From the NCBI RefSeq assembly GCF_035942955.1, contig NZ_DASZCQ010000316.1:1-64000 (forward strand): a stretch of DNA of 64,000 bases, read 5' to 3'. The stretch is from DASYTH01 sp035942955 (GTDB taxonomy: Bacteria > Actinomycetota > Actinomycetes > Mycobacteriales > Pseudonocardiaceae). Under the pieces are notes generated by a model. That model was not told where the DNA came from and did no database searches. It was given only the letters and a program-made list of their open reading frames with translations. A program made the position numbers and the translations under genes. Shown piece by piece: positions 60,905 to 64,000 of the stretch (its first letter is position 1; the number at the start of each line of letters is the position of its first letter).

Positions 60905-61368
60905 GTCGGCACCCCGGCCCGCTTGATCACCGGGATCTCGATGCCGAGCGCGCGCATCTGGTTGTAGGGGTTCATGAACTCCCGCTGCTCCACGATCTTG
61001 CCGTCGCGCAGCAGGAACGAGTGGATGAAGTGGTTCTGGTAGTACCCGGGCGGGTAGTCCGGGAAGAGGATCTTGCCCTTGCCGTCGCACTCCACCCAGA
61101 ACCGGTTCGGGTCCTGGGTCTCGAAGATCTCGACGTTGTACCAGACCCAATCCGGGAAGATCCGCAGCGACCACTCGCCGTGCGCCTTGAGCTTGTCCCG
61201 CCCGCGGGAGACGACCGGGTCCACCGTGTCGGCGGTGTACAGGCCGCCGCTGCCGTCCTCGGTGAACAGTTGGTATCGGGTAAGGCGCCCCTCCCCCTGC
61301 CGGCTCATGTAATCCTCGACCACGGCTCGATGACGGCGCCGCAGCTCCACATTGTCGTCGAATGCCAT
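60901..61368 (-). CDS. phzB: Phenazine biosynthesis protein PhzA/B
   Basis: 155 residues of the NTF2-like fold. The family-specific segments LFTEDGSGGLYTADT, EWSLRIFPDWVWYNVEIFE, FWVECDGKGKILFPDYPPGY and FMNPYNQMRALGI are diagnostic. It catalyses condensation of two aminoketo intermediates to the tricyclic scaffold. Only one PhzA/B copy is present, as in most non-pseudomonads. AGGTC precedes the ATG. It is divergent from phzF across 89 bp. Confidence 0.95.
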   Translation of the reverse strand: MAFDDNVELRRRHRAVVEDYMSRQGEGRLTRYQLFTEDGSGGLYTADTVDPVVSRGRDKLKAHGEWSLRIFPDWVWYNVEIFETQDPNRFWVECDGKGKILFPDYPPGYYQNHFIHSFLLRDGKIVEQREFMNPYNQMRALGIEIPVIKRAGVPT

Positions 61369-61457
61369 TTGTCAGACCTCGTGTTCTTGGGGCTCAAGCC
61401 ACCCTGTCACATCTCCAACGATGGAAAGTCCACGCTCGGTCGGGCTAGCCTAGAGCG

Positions 61458-62294
61458 ATGCGAGACTACGTCGTGGCCGACGTCTTCACGGATGCGGTTC
61501 TGCAGGGCAACCCGGTGGCCGTCTTCCTTGACGCGGAAGGCATTCCGGCCGAACGCATGCAGCGCATCGCGCGGGAGATGAACCTGTCGGAGACCACGTT
61601 CGTGCTCCCGCCAACCGACGGCGGGGACGTCAAGGTCAGAATCTTCACGCCGGTGAACGAGCTGCCGTTCGCCGGCCATCCGACACTGGGAACGGCGATC
61701 GTGCTCGGCGAGTCGGGCGGGCTCGATCGAATATCCCTCGAAACGCACATGGGTGTCATTCCGTTCGAGTTCCAGCGGGTCGACGGCCGGATAGCGTCCG
61801 CCCGCATGCGCCAACCGATTCCCACCTGGGGCCCGTACGAGCGGGCCGACGACCTGCTCGCCGCGCTCGGCCTCGAGTCGTCCGTCCTGCCGGTCGAGGT
61901 GTACCGCAACGGCCCGCGGCACGTCTACGTCGGCCTCCCCACCGTCGAAGCCCTGTCCGCCGTGCGCCCCGATCTCCTTGCCCTGGCGACACATCCGGAC
62001 ATGGCCGCCAACTGCTTCGCCGGCTCCGGCGCCCAGTGGCGGATGCGCATGTTCTCGCCGGCCTACGGCGTCGCCGAGGACGCCGGCACGGGCTCCGCCG
62101 CCGGCCCGCTGGCCTTGCACCTGGCCCGGCACGGCCAGATCCCGTTCGGCCAGGAGATCGAGATCCGCCAAGGAGTCGAGATGGGCCGCACCTGCCTCAT
62201 GCTCGCCCGAGCCGCCGGCACCCCCGACCACATCGACGCCATCGAAGTCGGCGGCTCCGCCGTCATCGCCGCCCGCGGCACACTGTTCGTCTAG
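61458..62294 (+). CDS. phzF: trans-2,3-dihydro-3-hydroxyanthranilate isomerase
   Basis: 278 residues of the diaminopimelate-epimerase-like fold. Catalytic Glu in MNLSETTFVLPP (about residue 45), FAGHPTLGTA, and the second half-site GVAEDAGTGSAAGPLA. It isomerises DHHA to the reactive ketone that dimerises in phenazine formation. The only rightward gene of the cluster; a divergent promoter must lie in 61369-61457. Partial copies of its last codons remain downstream. Confidence 0.95.
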   Translation: MRDYVVADVFTDAVLQGNPVAVFLDAEGIPAERMQRIAREMNLSETTFVLPPTDGGDVKVRIFTPVNELPFAGHPTLGTAIVLGESGGLDRISLETHMGVIPFEFQRVDGRIASARMRQPIPTWGPYERADDLLAALGLESSVLPVEVYRNGPRHVYVGLPTVEALSAVRPDLLALATHPDMAANCFAGSGAQWRMRMFSPAYGVAEDAGTGSAAGPLALHLARHGQIPFGQEIEIRQGVEMGRTCLMLARAAGTPDHIDAIEVGGSAVIAARGTLFV

Positions 62295-62302
62295 CGCCGT
62301 GA

Positions 62303-62535
62303 CCGAACCATGATCCAGCCGGAGCCATTGCGCGGCCTCAGCGAGTGGTCCCGGGCCGAACTCGGCAAAACCCGAGCCATTCGTGGTTGCGAAGCTGTGG
62401 TTGCGCGCTCGCAGCGCGCGCGGCGCAGCCACAGCCGCTCCACGACGATCCGGTCGGAAAGCCGTGCCGCTGCAGGCCTCTCCCCAATCACCACCGCGGG
62501 GCGAGATCGCTGCCCACGGCACGTTCTACGTGTGA
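62303..62535. pseudogene. Remnants of phzG and phzF 3' ends
   Basis: 62303-62332 repeats 27 of 30 bases of the phzG 3' end (62688-62717), same orientation, reading RNGSGWIMVRSRR then stop on the minus strand. 62503-62535 reads EIAAHGTFYV then stop on the plus strand, like the phzF end VIAARGTLFV. The stretch between phzF and phzG is therefore an eroded second copy of a phzF/phzG junction. Confidence 0.65.
62394..62435. terminator. Hairpin between convergent phzF and phzG
   Basis: GCTGTGGTTGCGC (62394-62406) and GCGCAGCCACAGC (62423-62435) pair over 13 bases with one G-T wobble, with a GC-rich loop. No T-run is visible. A bidirectional, rho-aided terminator is a fair guess. Confidence 0.5.
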
Positions 62536-62675
62536 GCTTCCGGCGACGCGCCACAGGCGGTGCTCCGGACGAGCCCACACTGGCCGGTAAGTCGCGGATC
62601 GGAGTGTCGGAAGGTGGGTCGTTCCCGCACCGCGATCTTTGCTCGGCGACGTGACCGGACGCCGTGTCACACGGG

Positions 62676-63296
62676 TCAGGGCTGCAGCCGAACCGTGGTC
62701 CAGCCGGAGCCGTTGCGGTCGTAGCGGAGGCGGCGGTAGAGGCGGTCCGGGCTACTTTGCCAGAACTCCAGTGTGGACGGTACGAGGTGGTACGCCACCC
62801 AGGTCCGCGGGCGGGGTAGGGGCTGGCCGGATTCGGCGAGCCGGGTGGCCTCGGCGAGCAGGGCGGCCTCGTCGGTGAGCGGCTGGCTTTGCCGGGTGGC
62901 CACCGACATCGGCAGGGCGGCGGGCGCGCGGGCGGCCCAGAGCGCGTCGGCTTCGGAGTCGGGGAGTTGCTCGATCCGGCCGGTGAGGATGATCTGCTGG
63001 TTGGTTTCCCGCCAGTAGAGTACGCCCGAGCCCCAGCCGGTTGCGGCGATCTCCCGGCCCTTCTGGCTGACGGTGTGGCTGGTGAACACCAGGCCCCGGT
63101 CGGTAAGCGTGCTGGTCTGGATCATGCGGGTGGACGGGCGGCCGTCGGCGGCCACGGTGGCCAGCGCGACCGCGCCGGGCTCGCGCACGCCATTGTCCAC
63201 GGCGCGATCGAACCAGTCGCGCAGCAGCGCGATCGGGTCGGCCGGGGGATGGTGGAACTCGGTCCCGATCGTCACCTGGGACGTGTTCAAACCCAT
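62676..63296 (-). CDS. phzG: Phenazine flavin oxidase PhzG
   Basis: 206 residues of the PNPOx-like FMN fold: DPIALLRDWFDRAVDNGVREP, STRMIQTSTLTDRGLVFTSHT and ATGWGSGVLYWRETNQQIIL match PhzG/PdxH, and RPRTWVAYHLVPSTLEFWQ is the C-terminal dimer/FMN segment. It aromatises the dihydrophenazine by oxidation. It starts 3 bp after the ABM-like stop. Downstream residues are conserved in the remnant at 62303. Confidence 0.93.
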   Translation of the reverse strand: MGLNTSQVTIGTEFHHPPADPIALLRDWFDRAVDNGVREPGAVALATVAADGRPSTRMIQTSTLTDRGLVFTSHTVSQKGREIAATGWGSGVLYWRETNQQIILTGRIEQLPDSEADALWAARAPAALPMSVATRQSQPLTDEAALLAEATRLAESGQPLPRPRTWVAYHLVPSTLEFWQSSPDRLYRRLRYDRNGSGWTTVRLQP

Positions 63297-63299
63297 GGT

Positions 63300-63596
63300 T
63301 CAGCCCTCCGAATGGATGCCCTCGACGAGGGCCTGGACGTCGAACCGCTCGAGCTGGGTCGGCGGGTAGCCGATCAGCTCGGCGGCGTGCGGCGGCAGCG
63401 GCTGGTCGGGAACGACGGACTCCCACACCAGCACCGCGCCCCACCGGTTGGTCGCCCGGTCGGCGATCCAGAACTTCACCCGCAGGCCCCGGACCGCGGC
63501 CCAGGCCTGCGCGCCCCCGTCGCGCAGGTGCTCCCGCAGCGAGTCGATGGTCTGCTCCGAATTGGACAGATCCCACCACGCGATCGTCGCCCTCAT
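63300..63596 (-). CDS. Small ABM/YdhR-like protein in phenazine operon
   Basis: 98 residues. TIAWWDLSNSEQTIDSLREHL, VRGLRVKFWIADRATNRWGAVLVWES and PTQLERFDVQALVEG look like a dimeric alpha/beta barrel of the antibiotic biosynthesis monooxygenase/YdhR type. The start overlaps the phzE stop (ATGA) and phzG follows after 3 bp, so it is co-translated with core phenazine genes. It is not one of the classical phzA-G genes. It may be an accessory oxygenase. Confidence 0.7.
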   Translation of the reverse strand: MRATIAWWDLSNSEQTIDSLREHLRDGGAQAWAAVRGLRVKFWIADRATNRWGAVLVWESVVPDQPLPPHAAELIGYPPTQLERFDVQALVEGIHSEG

Positions 63597-64000
63597 AGGC
63601 CGAGCACCTCCGCCATGTGCCGAGCGAAGATCCGCGGCCCGTCCTGGGTGAGCACCGACTCGGCGTGGAACTGCATGGAGGCGAAGTGCGGGCCGCGCAG
63701 CGCGTGCACCTCGCCGGTCTCGGGGTCCCGGCTGATCTCGACCGTTCCCACGCTGGGGTGCTGCAGGACGTCCTCCTGGCTGCGCGCGGCGAACGTGTTG
63801 TAGAACCCGACGAGCTCCCGCTCGCCGAATAGGTCGATCTTGCGCTGCGCGCCCTGGTTGACCACCCGGCAGCGGGCCACGTCAAGACCGAGCAGCCGGC
63901 TGAGCACCTGATGGCTCAGGCACACCGCGAGGAACGGCCGGCGCTGCGCCAGCAGGGCGATGATCGCCTTGTACAGGTGGGCGATTCGCGGGTCGCCGAA
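63593..64000 (-). CDS. phzE: ADIC synthase PhzE, C-terminal glutaminase part (runs off window)
   Basis: Only the last 135 residues are inside the window; the reading frame is open to base 64000. They form the class I glutamine amidotransferase end of PhzE: nucleophile Cys in FLAVCLSHQVLSRLLG (about residue 26 of this part), and catalytic His/Glu in FASMQFHAESVLTQDG. PhzE converts chorismate to 2-amino-2-desoxyisochorismate. It is overlapped by the ABM-like gene. Confidence 0.92.
   Translation of the reverse strand, partial: FGDPRIAHLYKAIIALLAQRRPFLAVCLSHQVLSRLLGLDVARCRVVNQGAQRKIDLFGERELVGFYNTFAARSQEDVLQHPSVGTVEISRDPETGEVHALRGPHFASMQFHAESVLTQDGPRIFARHMAEVLGL

Noticed and set aside
1..64000. 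tRNA, rRNA, CRISPR arrays, intact insertion sequences
   Set aside because: No cloverleaf-like, rRNA-like, regularly spaced repeat or transposase sequence was recognised on reading; short or divergent cases could be missed without a dedicated search.

Overview
The window looks like one chromosome segment from a high-GC Gram-positive actinobacterium. Support comes from strong GC bias at third codon positions, frequent GTG/TTG starts, stop/start (ATGA or GTGA) gene overlaps, a mycothiol-type DsbA/nitroreductase, an ESX/WXG100-like pair and many LuxR-type regulators. An antibiotic-producing member of the Pseudonocardiales is plausible, but the order cannot be proven from sequence alone. No rRNA, tRNA, CRISPR array, intact transposase or replication origin was seen.

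Left part (1-13.4 kb). A divergent XRE-cupin regulator and thioredoxin-reductase-like flavoprotein share a perfect palindrome. Next is a compact seven-gene leftward operon (about 9.77 to 1.65 kb): N-hydroxylating flavin monooxygenase, D-amino-acid-oxidase-like flavoenzyme, MFS exporter, ATP-grasp ligase, MetRS-like enzyme, small cupin, second ATP-grasp ligase. The hydroxylase + oxidase + (MetRS-like and cupin) set is the signature of amino-acid hydrazine (N-N bond) biosynthesis. Here the MetRS and cupin parts are separate reading frames, and two ATP-grasp ligases replace any NRPS or PKS. I regard this as the most likely undescribed system in the window. It is followed by a truncated sulfatase, a holin-like protein and several small genes.

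Middle part (13.4-47.4 kb). This holds a decayed LuxR regulator, an acyl-CoA synthetase, a nitrilase-fold protein lacking the catalytic cysteine, and a sugar-catabolic locus. The sugar locus comprises a secreted sugar isomerase-like protein, GH38 mannosidase, GH36-like glycosidase, YihT-like aldolase, FGGY kinase and MFS permease. A 17-bp LacI-type operator before the isomerase is repeated exactly in front of a 1285-residue secreted ThuA/sugar-dehydrogenase protein at 36 kb, suggesting one regulon. A MocR regulator, AhpD-like proteins, an ESX-like pair, a large LuxR (LAL) regulator facing a 41-residue secreted peptide gene, an ArsR/SRPBCC/DUF899 operon and a secreted GH31 enzyme complete the stretch.

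Right part (47.4-64 kb). A terpenoid cluster has two divergent arms: P450 - terpene synthase - polyprenyl diphosphate synthase leftward, and SnoaL-like - ispH - dxs - 15-codon ORF - ispG - P450 rightward. It therefore carries its own MEP-pathway genes. After a secreted lipoprotein, a phenazine cluster begins and runs off the window: PhzH-like amidotransferase, PhzM-like methyltransferase, phzB, divergent phzF, phzG, a small ABM-like protein and the C-terminal part of phzE.

Cross-cutting features are a 93-bp two-hairpin repeat that supplies the stop codon of the upstream gene in two unrelated operons, and three places where only the 3' ends of neighbouring genes occur as extra, decaying copies.
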